A stretch of DNA of 64,000 nt from Polyangiaceae bacterium (GTDB lineage Bacteria > Myxococcota_A > Polyangia > Polyangiales > Polyangiaceae). The number at the start of each line of letters is the position of its first letter. Within the stretch, counting starts at the first letter, position 1. Of this stretch, positions 18,163-27,163 are shown piece by piece. Position numbers and translations under genes: made by a program. A model generated the notes under the pieces. It was given only the letters and a program-made list of their open reading frames with translations, searched no databases and was not told the DNA's origin. The DNA lies in the NCBI GenBank assembly GCA_025936045.1, contig JAICUB010000019.1:1-64000 (forward strand), in the 5' to 3' direction.

Positions 18163-19881
18163 TCACAGGTACGCGTGCGCAATGTACTGCTCGAGCATTC
18201 GGTGCGTGTTGAAGAACGAGCCGGTGAGCGCAATCGTATTCCGCATCACGGTGAGATAATCATCCGGCCGCTCATAGAAAATCGGGACGATCACACGCTC
18301 GAGCTCGCCGTAGAGGTCATCGGCGTCGCGGCGGTCGTCGGCACCGTCGCCGCGTTCGTATCCGTCACGACCGATGGCCCAGCCCGTGGCCCCTTCGACG
18401 TGCCCCTCGAGCCACCAACCGTCGAGCACGCTGAGTGAAGGAACTCCGTTGATGGCCGCCTTCATCCCGCTCGTGCCCGAGGCTTCGAGCGGTGGACGCG
18501 GCGTGTTTACCCACAAATCGACGCCCGAAACCATCGTGCGCGCGGTGCTCGCCCCGTAGTCCTCGAGGTAGACGATGCGCACGGCGTCGCCGAGATCGGC
18601 CGCGCGGTGCGTGATCTCCGCGATCAAGCGCTTCCCTTCATCGTCGTGCGGATGCGCCTTGCCGCCGTACACGATCTGCAGGCGCCCCACGTTGGCCGCG
18701 ATGCGGCGCAGGCGGTCCAAATCGGAGAGCAAGAGCGCGGGTCGCTTGTACGCGGTGACCCGGCGGCCGAAGCCGAGCGTCAATACCGCTGGGTCGAGGT
18801 GGATGCCCGTAACGAGCGCGACACGCTCGAGGAGGGCGCTCTTTGCCGCATGGTGGGCGGCAGCGATTTCTTCGAGCGGGATTTTGAGCGCGTACCGGAG
18901 GGAAAAGTTGTCCGCGCGCCAGCCACCCAGGAAACGATCGTAGAGCGCCAAGAACGGCGGGGCCGCCCAGGTCGCGACGTGAACGCCGTTGGTGATGGCT
19001 TCGATGCGGTACTCACCGAGGAGATGCTGCGAGACCTCCCCGTGCCGCTTGGCGACGCCGTTGACGTAGTGGCTGAGGTGGAGGGCCAGGTACGTCATGT
19101 TGAGCATGCCCTCGTGGGTGAAGCCGGCCGGCATGCGGCCGAGCTCCGGGCGCCCCACGACCGCGAGGGCGAGGTCCAGCGGAAACTGGTCGTGCCCTGC
19201 GGCTACCGGCGTGTGGGTCGTGAACACGCATTGGCGTCGCACCGCGTCGACGTCCGTCGCGTCGGCGACGGAGGCACCACGACGTTCGACGTGCTCGTCG
19301 AGCAATTCGAGCGATAAGAGCGCGGCGTGGCCTTCGTTCATGTGAAAGCGCTCGAGGGAAGCGCAACCGAGCGCGCGGAGAAAGCGGACGCCGCCGATGC
19401 CGAGGATTATTTCCTGCGCGAGGCGGTACTCCGCGTCGCCGCCGTACAGACGATCCGTGAGCTGACGGTCAGCCGGATCGTTGCTCGGAAGGTCGGCGTC
19501 CAGGAGTAGGACGCTCACGGACCCGCCCTTGGCGCCGCGCACGTCGTAACGGAAGCCGCGAAGCTCGACGCTACGACCTCGCACCTCGACGCGCGTTCGC
19601 ACGTCGAGCTCGGTGAGGCGCGTCTCGGGAGACCACGGCTCGGGCTCTTCGGTTTGTCCGCGCTCGGGATCCAAACGCTGCCGCACGTAACCGAGCCGGT
19701 GCACGAGCGTGACCCCCACGAGCGGTATGCCGAGGTCCGCGGCCGCACGGATCGTGTCGCCGGCGAGCACGCCGAGCCCGCCGCTGTACGTGGGGATGTC
19801 GTCCTCGATGTGGATCTCCATCGAGAAGTAGGCGACCTTGGCGTCCAAGACCGAATTGGCGGCAGGCGGGTAGGAGGGCAC
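18163..19881 (-). CDS. glgP: Alpha-glucan (glycogen) phosphorylase, short GlgP type
   Basis: About 572 residues. V-A-Y-F-S-M-E-I opens the family, Y-S-G-G-L-G-V-L-A-G-D is the glucan/phosphate loop, and E-A-S-G-T-S-G-M-K holds the Lys that binds pyridoxal phosphate. It splits glycogen with phosphate to glucose-1-phosphate, an ATP-saving route suited to oxygen limitation. This is the short bacterial form (about 560-600 residues) rather than the 800-residue classic. An open frame reaches GTG 19995, but a sigma54 element at 19896-19909 lies inside it, so I place the start at GTG 19881, 15 bases below the -12 C. Divergent from the next Usp gene, sharing its boxes. Confidence 0.88.
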   Translation of the reverse strand: MPSYPPAANSVLDAKVAYFSMEIHIEDDIPTYSGGLGVLAGDTIRAAADLGIPLVGVTLVHRLGYVRQRLDPERGQTEEPEPWSPETRLTELDVRTRVEVRGRSVELRGFRYDVRGAKGGSVSVLLLDADLPSNDPADRQLTDRLYGGDAEYRLAQEIILGIGGVRFLRALGCASLERFHMNEGHAALLSLELLDEHVERRGASVADATDVDAVRRQCVFTTHTPVAAGHDQFPLDLALAVVGRPELGRMPAGFTHEGMLNMTYLALHLSHYVNGVAKRHGEVSQHLLGEYRIEAITNGVHVATWAAPPFLALYDRFLGGWRADNFSLRYALKIPLEEIAAAHHAAKSALLERVALVTGIHLDPAVLTLGFGRRVTAYKRPALLLSDLDRLRRIAANVGRLQIVYGGKAHPHDDEGKRLIAEITHRAADLGDAVRIVYLEDYGASTARTMVSGVDLWVNTPRPPLEASGTSGMKAAINGVPSLSVLDGWWLEGHVEGATGWAIGRDGYERGDGADDRRDADDLYGELERVIVPIFYERPDDYLTVMRNTIALTGSFFNTHRMLEQYIAHAYL

Positions 19882-19895
19882 GGCCGCCGTTCGGA

Positions 19896-19909
19896 GCACG
19901 CTGCGTGCC
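19896..19909 (-). promoter_or_regulatory. sigma54 promoter of glgP
   Basis: On the minus strand TGGCACGCAGCGTGC: perfect -24 TGGCACG, GTGC at -12. The paired boxes are centred 62 and 92 bp upstream. The -12 C is 15 bases before GTG 19881, which sets the glgP start. Confidence 0.65.
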
Positions 19910-19964
19910 AGCTCCGAACCCACTCCGATCCGTGGCGCGGAGCTTTGGCCGACGTGTTCGCGAG

Positions 19965-20007
19965 CGCAAGTTCTGCGCCTCGCATCCGCGCTCACGCAGC
20001 TTTTGCT
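19965..20007. promoter_or_regulatory. Paired CGCA-N5-TGCG boxes between glgP and Usp
   Basis: 19965-19977 CGCAAGTTCTGCG is perfect; 19995-20007 CGCAGCTTTTGCT has one mismatch. Starts are exactly 30 bp apart. They are 62/92 bp above the glgP -24 element and 101/71 bp above the Usp one (20072). The second box lies within a longer dyad, TCACGCA-N9-TGCGTGA. Confidence 0.7.
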
Positions 20008-20071
20008 TGCGTGAATGCGCGTAGCAGGTCGTGCGCAAGCCGAATCGCTTTCTCAGGGCTCTACACCCGCT

Positions 20072-20085
20072 GGATCGGGCCTTGC
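20072..20085 (+). promoter_or_regulatory. sigma54 promoter of Usp gene 20118-20594
   Basis: TGGATCGGGCCTTGC: TTGC at -12 and exact spacing; the -24 TGGATC departs from TGGCAC. ATG 20118 is 33 bases below the -12 C. Confidence 0.6.
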
Positions 20086-20117
20086 TTGGAAGGCGACACA
20101 TCGGTCGGAGACCAGCC

Positions 20118-20594
20118 ATGAAGGTTCAATCGATTTTGGTTCCCGTCGACTACTCCGAGTGCTCCGCCAAGGCCCTCACGCTCGCGGCCGAGCTTGCACG
20201 ACGCTTCGGCGCCGCACTCGACGTGGTGCACGTCTGGGATCGACCCGCGTATGTGTCCGACGACACGATTGTCGGACACGGCGACGCCGCACGCTCTCTC
20301 GTCGACATGATCTGCGAGGAAGCCACGCGCCAAATGGAAGCTTTCACGGCGGGGCTCGAGCTTCCGCCCACGACGAGGATGTCGAAACGTCTGCTCGCTG
20401 GAAATCCGGCGGCCGTGGTGCTCAGGGAGCTCGCCGAAGGCAAACACGACCTGCTCGTCATCGGGACACACGGCCGCACGGGGCTCTCGCATCTCCTGCT
20501 CGGAAGTGTCGCCGAGAAGCTCGTGCGACTCTCACCCGTGCCCGTTCTCAGCGTGCCTCACGACTACAATCCCCTGCCGGAGGACGCGCCGTGA
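20118..20594 (+). CDS. Universal stress protein (UspA family)
   Basis: A protein of 158 residues, single Usp domain: S-I-L-V-P-V-D-Y-S-E at the N-terminus and G-T-H-G-R-T-G-L-x9-G-S-V-A-E-K-L near the end, the complete ATP-binding pattern. ATG 20118 follows GGAG at a fitting distance; the longer frame upstream would run through the promoter. It is closely related in layout to the Usp at 11314, so the two are likely paralogues. It lies downstream of a sigma54 element and paired boxes shared with glgP, and is followed by the first FAD monooxygenase, which has its own promoter. Confidence 0.9.
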   Translation: MKVQSILVPVDYSECSAKALTLAAELARRFGAALDVVHVWDRPAYVSDDTIVGHGDAARSLVDMICEEATRQMEAFTAGLELPPTTRMSKRLLAGNPAAVVLRELAEGKHDLLVIGTHGRTGLSHLLLGSVAEKLVRLSPVPVLSVPHDYNPLPEDAP

Positions 20595-20733
20595 CCGACG
20601 TCGCGCTCGCCACGCTTCAGCTCGCTCGGTTCTTGATGACGCTCTCGAAGGCCTGAAAGCGACATATTGCCCGACTTCCGTTGGGTCTGGAGAGGTGCGG
20701 GGCGAATCGGAGTGCGCACCCTCGAGCACACGT

Positions 20734-20747
20734 GGCGTGCACCTTGC
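20734..20747 (+). promoter_or_regulatory. sigma54 promoter of first FAD monooxygenase
   Basis: TGGCGTGCACCTTGC: -24 TGGC, -12 TTGC, exact spacing. ATG 20761 is 14 bases below the -12 C, so the leader would be one or two bases. I found no clear CGCA-N5-TGCG box at the expected distance. Confidence 0.65.
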
Positions 20748-20760
20748 AATCGAGGCGAGC

Positions 20761-21948
20761 ATGGAAACGCGAACACGCGTCGTGGTCGTCGGAGCGGGCC
20801 CGGTAGGTCTCTTGGCTGCTCTTCACCTGAGCCGGCGCGGCATCGACGTGAGCATCATCGACGAGAGCGAGCCGGCTTCCGCGCAGAGCTTCGCGGTCGT
20901 ACTCCATCCGCGAACCGTCGCGATGCTCGCAAATCTGGGCCTGGTCGAACCGCTTCGCTGGCAAGGACAATCCTTCCGGCGCGTCACCATTTTTACGGAC
21001 GGCGAGCGCCGGGCGCTGCTCAAGCTCCCGGTTGACGGCGAGCACGCAGACGGCGCCCTCACGCTTCCGCAAAATGTGCTGCGGAAGGCGCTCGAGCACG
21101 CCGTCACGACCCTCGGCGTCGAGGTCACGTACGGCTTTCGCCTCGCATCCTTCGAGCAGGGGCCGGACCAAGTTCGCGCGCGCTTCATCCACACGAAGCG
21201 GACCTCGGCAACCGATACGCGAGCCCTCATGCCCGGCTCGGAGGACCTTCTCGTCGAATCCGAATTCTTGATAGGTGCGGACGGCCATCGATCGACGGTT
21301 CGCGAAGCGCTCGGTAGCGCGATGATCGACGTTGGTTCGGCGCAGACCTTTGCATTCTTCGACGTGCCGCAGCCCTCGCCGGGCGGCGAAAACGCCGAAC
21401 TCGTGCTCGGCGCTCGCTCCGCCGCGATTTATCCGCTCCACGGGGGCAGCACGCGTTATTCGTTCGAGCTCGATGCGCCCGCGCTCGCCCCTTTGGGCCG
21501 CGCTGAGCTCCATACCCTTCTGGAGCTGCGGATGCCGTGGCATGCGACCGCGGCCGGCCCCGTCGAGTGGTCAGGCGTGCGCACGTTTCGCAAGGCGCAC
21601 GCAGAACGCTTCGGACACGGGCGAGTCTGGCTCGCCGGCGACGCCTGCCACCTGACGAGCCCGCTCGGCGCGCAAAGCCTCAACGTCGGCCTACGCGAGG
21701 CGCGCGACCTCGCGGACGCCGTGAGTGAGTGCCTGGACGGCCGGCACATCGAGCAGCTGGCGGCGGGCTACGCCGAGCAGCGACGGCTCGAGTGGCGTCG
21801 ACTACTCGGGATCGGATTCGAGCCGACACTCGGAAGGTCCATTCCGGCATGGGCAAGCGCTCACACGGCAGCGCTCGTCTCGTGTCTGCCCGCATCGGGT
21901 GACGACCTCGACGACCTTCTCGCTCAGCTCGATATCACGCTGCTCTGA
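20761..21948 (+). CDS. FAD-dependent monooxygenase, aromatic-ring hydroxylase type
   Basis: A protein of 395 residues of the PHBH-like class A flavin monooxygenases. V-V-V-V-G-A-G-P-V-G-L is the FAD Rossmann GxGxxG, I-G-A-D-G-H-R-S is the DG motif binding NADPH and FAD, and L-A-G-D-A-C-H-L-x-S-P-L-G-A-Q is the GD motif. Such enzymes need O2 to hydroxylate an aromatic or polyketide substrate, odd beside anaerobic respiration genes. A second copy with the same layout is at 32765. Both have sigma54 promoters and a C-terminal P-A-S-G-D/K-D-L motif, suggesting a shared special substrate. ATG 20761 fits both family and promoter. Confidence 0.82.
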   Translation: METRTRVVVVGAGPVGLLAALHLSRRGIDVSIIDESEPASAQSFAVVLHPRTVAMLANLGLVEPLRWQGQSFRRVTIFTDGERRALLKLPVDGEHADGALTLPQNVLRKALEHAVTTLGVEVTYGFRLASFEQGPDQVRARFIHTKRTSATDTRALMPGSEDLLVESEFLIGADGHRSTVREALGSAMIDVGSAQTFAFFDVPQPSPGGENAELVLGARSAAIYPLHGGSTRYSFELDAPALAPLGRAELHTLLELRMPWHATAAGPVEWSGVRTFRKAHAERFGHGRVWLAGDACHLTSPLGAQSLNVGLREARDLADAVSECLDGRHIEQLAAGYAEQRRLEWRRLLGIGFEPTLGRSIPAWASAHTAALVSCLPASGDDLDDLLAQLDITLL

Positions 21949-22021
21949 CGGACCGAACGGTCGGGGCTCATCACGGATCGAGCCTCTCCGGGTTGAGGCC
22001 GACGGTGCCCGTGCTCGAGGG

Positions 22022-22034
22022 CGCAATTTTTGCG
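22022..22034. promoter_or_regulatory. CGCA-N5-TGCG box before the molybdenum redox operon
   Basis: CGCAATTTTTGCG is a perfect box. The overlapping GGCGCAATTTTTGC (22020-22033) also reads as a -24/-12 element, so the same bases could be a core promoter. Position 250 bp above the first gene favours the box reading. Confidence 0.55.
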
Positions 22035-22072
22035 TCTGCCGCTGAAACGGCCCGCGACAATGAACGAGCGGC

Positions 22073-22106
22073 GCTACGTCGGCGGAGGGGTCCCCGCCGA
22101 CGTAGC
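22073..22106. terminator. Perfect 13-bp hairpin in the operon leader
   Basis: GCTACGTCGGCGG (22073-22085) pairs fully with CCGCCGACGTAGC (22094-22106) around an 8-nt loop. No T-run follows. It may end the upstream monooxygenase transcript, or act as an RNA leader structure for the redox operon. Confidence 0.5.
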
Positions 22107-22285
22107 GATCATGACGCGGATGCGCCGGAGAGCGTTTCGGTTTCGTGGGCGAGAAGGGTGAAGTAGGCTCCCCGCCGCGGCGAAATTTGGCCACGGGTAG
22201 GGAACGGGATGGTGCGCGTCCGAAAAACCGATCGGGGCTCGAAGGCAGCGATGGCGACCGACTACGTCACGACGGCGAGCATGAC

Positions 22286-23437
22286 ATGACTCGAGAGGTC
22301 ACGCGGGCGCTCGGTTGGGCATCGGCCGTCACGGCGGGGCTGGCGCTTCTGATTCTGCTCGGTTCACGCAAGCTCGAGCACTTCGACGCCGCTCTCGTCG
22401 CGTACACGTTCTCCATCGTGTTCGCGACCTTCGGCCTCACGTACCGCTACACGATGTGGCTTTCGCGGCCGCCGACGGCACTCTACTGGCGGCGGGGTTG
22501 GCAGGCCTTTCTCCTCGGCGGGCACCGCCTGCGAAATGCTCGTTCCTGGTTCGCGCGCGTCACGCTGGACGTCCTACTGAACCGCTTCATTCTACGTCGC
22601 GATCGGCTGCGCGGCCTCACGCATCTGCTCATCATGTGGGGCTGCACGCTCGCGGTAGCGATCACCTTTCCCCTCGTCTTCGGGTGGCTCCACTTCGGTC
22701 CCGTGCCGGGCAACCTCTCCATGTACCAGGCGGTCGTCTTCGGCTTCGTGGCGTTCCGCTTTCCGCACGACTCGTGGGTCGCGTTCCTGCTATTTCACGG
22801 CCTCGTTTGGGCGTCGTTCCTGGTGATTGCGGGTGTCATGTTGGCCATGCGCCGGAGGATGCGCGAGGAGGGCGCCGGGGCCGTTCAGCGTTTCGCGGAA
22901 GATTTCATGCCGCTCTTGCTCTTGTTCGCGGTGAGCGTCACGGGCTTGATGCTGACCGCGAGCTACACGTGGATGCGAGGCTACGGCTTCACGTTCATCT
23001 CGCTGCTGCACGCATGCACCGTGATCGGGACGTTCGTCTGGCTCCCGTTCGGGAAGTTTTTTCACGTCTTTCAACGACCCGCTCAGCTCGGCGTCAGCTT
23101 CTACAAGGACATGGGGCGGCTCGGCGACAAGGCTCACTGCCGGCGCTGCGGACATGCCTTCAGCTCGCGTATGCACGTCCTGGATCTGATCGCCGTCGAG
23201 CGGCAGCTCGGTTTCAAATACGAAATCCCCGGCAGTCCGGCCGAGCATTACCAGTGGGTTTGCCCGCCTTGCCGCCGCGCTTCCTTTGCGGTCGCGCAAG
23301 GACTGCTCTGGCGCGACCAGCGGGGCGGAGCGCCACTGTCGCAAACCCATGAGCCGCAGGCCATGCCGGCCCAGGCAAACCCGGGCCTCGGCTCCGGTCC
23401 GCTCGGTCCCGAAGACGCGGAGAATTTTCATCCATGA
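22286..23437 (+). CDS. NarI/HdrE-like cytochrome b membrane subunit with zinc-ribbon tail
   Basis: A protein of 383 residues with about seven TM helices. Paired His in the helices ([25 protein letters not shown]) and [12 protein letters not shown] match the haem-b gamma-subunit class of nitrate and heterodisulfide reductases. A C-terminal soluble tail has C-R-R-C and later C-P-P-C, a zinc-ribbon or cluster site not usual in NarI. It should carry electrons between quinone and the cytoplasmic enzyme. ATG 22286 begins just before TM1. Its TGA overlaps the next ATG, so the operon is tightly coupled. Confidence 0.72.
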   Translation: MTREVTRALGWASAVTAGLALLILLGSRKLEHFDAALVAYTFSIVFATFGLTYRYTMWLSRPPTALYWRRGWQAFLLGGHRLRNARSWFARVTLDVLLNRFILRRDRLRGLTHLLIMWGCTLAVAITFPLVFGWLHFGPVPGNLSMYQAVVFGFVAFRFPHDSWVAFLLFHGLVWASFLVIAGVMLAMRRRMREEGAGAVQRFAEDFMPLLLLFAVSVTGLMLTASYTWMRGYGFTFISLLHACTVIGTFVWLPFGKFFHVFQRPAQLGVSFYKDMGRLGDKAHCRRCGHAFSSRMHVLDLIAVERQLGFKYEIPGSPAEHYQWVCPPCRRASFAVAQGLLWRDQRGGAPLSQTHEPQAMPAQANPGLGSGPLGPEDAENFHP

Positions 23438-25728
23438 AGTCCCCCGAGGTCGCTGCTGACGTGCCTGTGCCTGGTCTGGACCTCGACGCCATCCGGGAGT
23501 TTGGGCCGTTTCGCGCATACGCGCAGGACGTGCGCGTGGACAGCGGAGTCATCCCGGACAAACAAGTGAAAACGCATTGTTGCTTTTGCGGGCAGCAATG
23601 TGGAATCGAGCTCAAGGTCAAGGGCAACACGATCATCGGTATCGAGCCGCGGTATGACTTCCCGTTCAACCGCGGCATGCTCTGCCCGAAGGGCGTCAAG
23701 CGTTACCTCCAGCAAGCTCATCCCGATCGCCTTCTGTCCGCGTACGCAAAGGACTCCAACGCGCCGAGCGGTTTCCGCAGACTCCCGTACGAGGAGGCCA
23801 TTCGGCGCGTTGCGGACGAGATCCAGCGCATCCAGACGGCGCACGGTCCGAACGCGTTCGCGGTCCTGTCGGGAGCGAGCCTGACGACCGAGAAGACGTA
23901 CTTGATGGGCAAGTTCGCCCACATGTGCCTGCGCACGTCGAACATCGATTACAACGGCCGGCTCTGCATGGTCAGCGCGGGGGCCGGCAACAAGAAAGCC
24001 TTCGGCGTCGACCGCGCCGCGAATCCTTGGAGCGACATCCTCGAAACGGACGTCGTGCTCGTCGCGGGCGCAAACGTGGCGGAATGCGCGCCCATCACGA
24101 CGAACTACATCTGGCAAGCGCGGGAGCGCGGAGCCAAGGTCATCGTCGTCGATCCGCGCATCACGCCGCTCGCTCGCACGGCCGACCTCTTTCTGCCGGT
24201 GAAGCCGGGCCGCGATACCGCCCTCTTCAACGGCATTTTGCAGCTGATGATCGAGAACGACTGGCTCGATCACGACTTCATCGCGCGTCACACGGTCGGC
24301 TTCGAAGCACTCGCCCGCGAGGTGCGAGCCTGGACTCCGCAGCGCACCGCGGAGGTGACCGGCGTCGCCGAACGGTCCATCCGGCGCGCGGCCGAGCTCT
24401 GGGGCACCGCCAAGTCGAGCTTCCTCATGCACGCACGTGGCATCGAGCATCACAGCCACGGCGTCCACAACGTGCTCAGCACGATCAACATCGTGCTTGC
24501 CTCGGGGCGCATCGGCCGGCGCGGCTCCGGATACGCGACCATCACGGGTCAGGCGAACGGCCAGGGGGGACGCGAGCACGGACAGAAGTGCGATCAGCTC
24601 CCGGGCGGGCGTGAGCTCGCGAATCCGGAGCATCGCGCGTACATCGCGGGCCTCTGGAACATGGAGCCGGACGAGCTGCCGCAGCCGGGAGTCGACGCCT
24701 ACGAAATCATGCGGAAGGCCCACGCGGGCGAGATTCGCGGCCTGTTGTCGATTTGCTTCAACCCGGTCGTTTCGCTGCCCGACAACAACTTCGTGCGCGC
24801 GGCGCTCGAGAAGCTCGAGTTCTTCGTCACGATCGACTTCTTCATGAGTGAGACCTCGCGCTACGCCGACGTCGTGCTGCCAGGGTCCCTGCAGGAAGAG
24901 GACGAAGGGACGGTGACGCAGGTCGAGGGCCGGATCATCCGCATCAATAAAGCGGTCGAGTGCCCGGGAGACGCGCGCGAGGACTGGCGCATCATTCAAG
25001 ACCTCGCGCGTGCGCTCGGACGCGAGCGCGGGTTCACGTTCCAGAGCCCCGGGGAAATTTTCGAGGAGCTCCGCGTCGCCTCGAAGGGCGGGATCTGTGA
25101 TTACTCCGGCGTCACCTACGAAAACATCGAAAAACACGACGGTGTTTTCTGGCCGTGTCCGAGCGAGACGCCCGCGGGCATACCCGCAACGAGCGCCCAG
25201 GGAACCCTTCGGCTCTTCGAGCCAGACTCGTGGAATCCGATCGCGCGGGGCGCCGGTCCCTTCTACTTTCCGGACGGGAAAGCGCGCTTCAACGTCACGC
25301 CTTACGTCGGGCCCGCCGAAGACGTGGACGCCGACTATCCGGTGATCCTGACGACAGGCCGCGTCGTGAGCCAATTCCTTTCCGGCAATCAGACGCGCCG
25401 CATCGGTCCGCTCGTCGACCACTACCCGGAACCGCGCGTGGAGCTTCACCCCAAACTCGCGGCGCGACTCGGCATCGCCCACGGAGACTGGACGACGCTT
25501 CGGAGTCGCCGCGGGACACTCACTGTCCGCGCGAGCGTCGTGAGCACGATTCGTCCGGACACGGTCTTCGTCCCGTATCATTGGGGCGGCAGAAAGAGCG
25601 TCAACCAGCTGACGATCTCGGCGCAGGACGCGATTTCGAAGATACCCGAGTTCAAGGTCTGCGCAGTAAATGTCGTCAAAGCCGACGGCCCGCCGGAGTA
25701 CGCCACTCAACTCGAGCCACAGCAGTAG
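23434..25728 (+). CDS. Molybdopterin oxidoreductase, nitrate reductase-like catalytic subunit
   Basis: A protein of 764 residues of the DMSO-reductase superfamily. H-C-C-F-C-G-Q-Q-C and a later G-M-L-C-P-K-G supply the N-terminal [4Fe-4S] Cys, and N-G-R-L-C-M holds the Cys that ligates Mo in NarB/NasA/NapA and (as Sec) in FdhF. The C-terminal cofactor-binding half ends V-F-V-P-Y-H-W-G-G. No Tat signal, so it is cytoplasmic. Nitrate reduction is favoured by nirK and nnrS nearby; formate dehydrogenase cannot be excluded. It overlaps the cytochrome b gene by four bases and is followed nine bases later by the Fe-S subunit. Confidence 0.78.
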   Translation: MKSPEVAADVPVPGLDLDAIREFGPFRAYAQDVRVDSGVIPDKQVKTHCCFCGQQCGIELKVKGNTIIGIEPRYDFPFNRGMLCPKGVKRYLQQAHPDRLLSAYAKDSNAPSGFRRLPYEEAIRRVADEIQRIQTAHGPNAFAVLSGASLTTEKTYLMGKFAHMCLRTSNIDYNGRLCMVSAGAGNKKAFGVDRAANPWSDILETDVVLVAGANVAECAPITTNYIWQARERGAKVIVVDPRITPLARTADLFLPVKPGRDTALFNGILQLMIENDWLDHDFIARHTVGFEALAREVRAWTPQRTAEVTGVAERSIRRAAELWGTAKSSFLMHARGIEHHSHGVHNVLSTINIVLASGRIGRRGSGYATITGQANGQGGREHGQKCDQLPGGRELANPEHRAYIAGLWNMEPDELPQPGVDAYEIMRKAHAGEIRGLLSICFNPVVSLPDNNFVRAALEKLEFFVTIDFFMSETSRYADVVLPGSLQEEDEGTVTQVEGRIIRINKAVECPGDAREDWRIIQDLARALGRERGFTFQSPGEIFEELRVASKGGICDYSGVTYENIEKHDGVFWPCPSETPAGIPATSAQGTLRLFEPDSWNPIARGAGPFYFPDGKARFNVTPYVGPAEDVDADYPVILTTGRVVSQFLSGNQTRRIGPLVDHYPEPRVELHPKLAARLGIAHGDWTTLRSRRGTLTVRASVVSTIRPDTVFVPYHWGGRKSVNQLTISAQDAISKIPEFKVCAVNVVKADGPPEYATQLEPQQ

Positions 25729-25737
25729 CGAGGGAAC

Positions 25738-26376
25738 ATGCCCGTACCCGAGACCCGTGAGTTCTTTCTCGATGCGAGCCGCTGCATCGGCTGTCAGTCG
25801 TGTGTTCAGGCCTGTGCGGAGTGCGACACGCACAAGGGCCAATCCATGATCCAGCTGGACTACGTCGACCGGTCGCGCTCGACGCAGACGCTGCCCGTCA
25901 TCTGCATGCATTGCGATTCGCCGACGTGCGCCGAGGTTTGCCCGGCGGACGCGATCAAGCGGACGGAGGACGGCGTCGTACAGACGGCTCGGAAGCCTCG
26001 CTGCATCGCGTGCAACAACTGCGTCCTGGCGTGTCCGTTCGGCGTGCCGAAGATGAACACACGCATGAACCTGATGATGAAGTGCGACATGTGCTACGAT
26101 CGCACTTCCGTAGGGCTCAAGCCGATGCGCGCGTCCGTCTGCCCGAGCCAGGCGCTCGCGTTCGGAACGCGCGAGGAGATCGCGGCGCTCCGGCCCGGCG
26201 CGCGCCCCGTCAACACGTTTCAGTTCGGCGCGCAAACGATCCGAACCAAGGTCAACGTCCTCGTTCCGAAGGCTGCTGCGAACGAAATCATCGACGTGAC
26301 CGCTGCAATGTACGAGCCGCCGCTCGGGCGAGACTTGCTCGACGATATGTCCGAGCCCGGCAGGAGCCCTGCATGA
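25738..26376 (+). CDS. Four-cluster [4Fe-4S] ferredoxin subunit
   Basis: A protein of 212 residues with four Cys groups: [39 protein letters not shown] and C-D-M-C with a final C-P, the NrfC/FdhB/HybA pattern for four cubane clusters. It should wire the Mo subunit to the membrane and Rieske parts. No signal peptide, so cytoplasmic. Its stop overlaps the Rieske start (ATGA), showing translational coupling. Confidence 0.88.
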   Translation: MPVPETREFFLDASRCIGCQSCVQACAECDTHKGQSMIQLDYVDRSRSTQTLPVICMHCDSPTCAEVCPADAIKRTEDGVVQTARKPRCIACNNCVLACPFGVPKMNTRMNLMMKCDMCYDRTSVGLKPMRASVCPSQALAFGTREEIAALRPGARPVNTFQFGAQTIRTKVNVLVPKAAANEIIDVTAAMYEPPLGRDLLDDMSEPGRSPA

Positions 26377-26939
26377 CCGACTCTTTCTCGCGTCGCTCCG
26401 ACCCGATCGGTCCGCAGTCGGTGCCGCCAGATGGCGGCCGCTCAGCCACACAACCGCGCTGGCGGCGCGACTTCCCCATCGACTGGGCAGAAGACGATTA
26501 TGTTTCGAGACGCGAGCTCCTGAAATTCGTCGTGCTGACGAGCGGGGCTTTCGCGGCCGGACAGCTTTGGATCCTCGCTCGTTCCCTGTGGCGACGGAGC
26601 GCTCCACGGCCCGGGCCGCTCGCCGTTGCGACCGTCGACGAGCTGCCCGTGGGAGGCGCGAAGACGTTCGCCTACCCGAGCGAGGGGACGACGCGGCTGC
26701 TGGTGCGCACCGGAGCGCGCACGTTCGTTGCCTACGATCAGCGCTGCACCCACCTCCAATGTCCCGTGGTCCCCGCCGTCGAACGAGGGAAGCTGCATTG
26801 CCCCTGTCACAACGGTTGGTTCGACCTGCAAACGGGTGAACCGACCGGCGGTCCGCCGCAACGCAGACTCCCACGCGTGGACCTCGAGATTCGAGGCGAG
26901 CAGGTGTACGCCGTCGGTCTCGAAAAGGGGGCCACGTGA
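26373..26939 (+). CDS. Membrane-anchored Rieske [2Fe-2S] protein
   Basis: A protein of 188 residues. S-R-R-E-L-L-K-F before a TM segment resembles a Tat signal anchor, so the Rieske domain probably faces the periplasm. C-T-H-L-Q-C-P and C-P-C-H-N-G-W-F are the complete cluster-binding motifs with both His ligands. A Rieske protein is unusual in nitrate reductase operons and suggests electron exchange with quinol or a periplasmic carrier, as in bc1-like systems. The start overlaps the ferredoxin stop; its own stop overlaps the next GTG. Confidence 0.85.
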   Translation: MTDSFSRRSDPIGPQSVPPDGGRSATQPRWRRDFPIDWAEDDYVSRRELLKFVVLTSGAFAAGQLWILARSLWRRSAPRPGPLAVATVDELPVGGAKTFAYPSEGTTRLLVRTGARTFVAYDQRCTHLQCPVVPAVERGKLHCPCHNGWFDLQTGEPTGGPPQRRLPRVDLEIRGEQVYAVGLEKGAT

Positions 26940-27160
26940 AGGCGGCGAATCGCTTCGCCCGTTCCCAGCGCAAGACGGTCGTGAGCGGGATGCTGCTGTT
27001 CGTCGTCCTGATCGTCGTGCTCCAGCTCTGGTTACTCACCGCGACCACCAACGCGTACCTCGCCGGCGACACGACCATCGCCCTGCCGGCAGCCCTCGTG
27101 AGCTTGCTGTGTTTCGCGCTCAATCTCGGGCTTCTGCGCTATTTATATCGGCTCGAATAG
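26936..27160 (+). CDS. Small two-helix membrane protein (DUF6755-like)
   Basis: A protein of 74 residues, GTG start overlapping the Rieske stop (GTGA). Two TM helices (about 18-36 and 48-68) flank a short polar loop. It resembles the DUF6755 proteins that travel with Rieske and molybdenum oxidoreductases, and probably stabilises the membrane end of the complex. I recall the family from its position and shape; this should be checked. Confidence 0.65.
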   Translation: MKAANRFARSQRKTVVSGMLLFVVLIVVLQLWLLTATTNAYLAGDTTIALPAALVSLLCFALNLGLLRYLYRLE

Positions 27161-27163
27161 CGG

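Larger units (their letters stand above)
21949..22285. other. Leader region of the molybdenum redox operon
   Basis: No gene in 337 bp. It holds a CGCA-N5-TGCG box (22022-22034), a perfect 13-bp stem hairpin (22073-22106) and a weak GG-N10-GC element (22236-22249) above the start at 22286. I could not find a convincing sigma54 core at the usual distance from the box. Confidence 0.6.

Noticed and set aside
19966..19979. GGCGCAGAACTTGC as the glgP sigma54 promoter
   Set aside because: It overlaps a perfect CGCA-N5-TGCG box; a better core (TGGCACG-N4-GTGC) lies 62 bp downstream at 19896-19909.
22020..22033. GGCGCAATTTTTGC as a sigma54 core promoter
   Set aside because: The same bases are a perfect CGCA-N5-TGCG box and lie 250 bp above the first gene, so I list it as a box and leave the core promoter open.
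23428..27123. A 1231-residue open frame on the minus strand
   Set aside because: It is antisense to the molybdenum operon, has no family motifs and is Arg/Ala-rich, as expected of a shadow frame in GC-rich DNA.
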